From NCBI RefSeq assembly GCF_020171655.1, contig NZ_JAIVAC010000007.1:1-43904 (forward strand): a stretch of 43,904 nucleotides of DNA, given 5' to 3'. Origin of the DNA: Exiguobacterium aestuarii. Its GTDB lineage: Bacteria; Bacillota; Bacilli; Exiguobacteriales; Exiguobacteriaceae. Position 1 is the stretch's first letter. Every line of letters begins with the position of its first letter. Both the position numbers and the translations under genes were made by a program. Under the pieces are notes generated by a model. That model saw only the letters and a program-made list of their open reading frames with translations, did not search any database and was not told where the DNA came from. This document shows, piece by piece, positions 43,881 through 43,904 of the stretch.

Positions 43881-43904
43881 TCTTTGGAGAGTTTGATCCT
43901 GGCT
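43881..43904 (+). rRNA. rrs: 16S ribosomal RNA, 5' end only
   Basis: The window ends 24 bases into 16S rRNA: the universal AGAGTTTGATCCTGGCT is at 43888-43904. The 5' end is placed by E. coli numbering and may shift by a few bases. Confidence 0.93.

Overview
The window looks like a 43.9 kb piece of a Bacillales (Firmicutes) chromosome close to the replication origin. Protein sequences, gene order, AGGAGG-type ribosome sites and sigma-A promoters all fit. The medium GC content, the near-perfect Bacillus subtilis gene order and the absence of every dedicated spore gene suggest an asporogenous genus such as Exiguobacterium. That genus call is an inference, not something the sequence proves.

Layout. 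It begins inside a 5S rRNA and ends 24 bases into a 16S rRNA, so it is the complete single-copy segment between two rRNA operons of the same orientation. All genes except abrB read rightward. (1) 188-6690: PLP amino-acid decarboxylase, tmk, darA, holB, ricT, yabA, trmN6, a GIY-YIG protein and rsmI. (2) 6707-7330: leftward abrB and a regulatory region shared with metG. (3) 7331-15440: metG, tatD, yabE-type Rpf/3D protein, rnmV, ksgA, veg, ispE, purR, spoVG. (4) 15625-26395: glmU, prs, pth, mfd, a Wzx/SpoVB-like flippase, yabN (mazG), rqcP, divIC and an S1 protein with an RGG tail. (5) 26598-29210: a large YhgE/Pip-type membrane protein, the only gene that looks inserted relative to B. subtilis. 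(6) 29353-36361: tRNA-Met, tRNA-Glu, tilS, hpt, ftsH, coaX, hslO, cysK. (7) 36456-43515: the p-aminobenzoate/folate operon pabB-pabA-pabC-folP-folB-folK, then dusB and lysS. (8) 43516-43904: tandem rRNA promoters, leader and the start of 16S.

How it works together. Most genes are housekeeping: translation (metG, lysS, ksgA, rsmI, rnmV, trmN6, dusB, tilS, pth, rqcP), replication and repair (tmk, holB, yabA, mfd), nucleotide and folate supply (prs, purR, hpt, pab/fol), envelope (glmU, ispE, flippase, divIC, yabE) and proteostasis (ftsH, hslO). Many are joined by ATGA or TTGA start/stop overlaps, which points to translational coupling.

No phage, transposon, CRISPR array or defence island was seen. 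The most interesting signals are regulatory: a cluster of perfect TGTCGAA (Spo0A-box) motifs between abrB and metG, although every dedicated spore gene expected in this interval is missing; a probable PurR operator before purR; promoters and terminators that overlap stop codons; and a repeat-built YhgE-like protein where the spoIIE group would normally lie.
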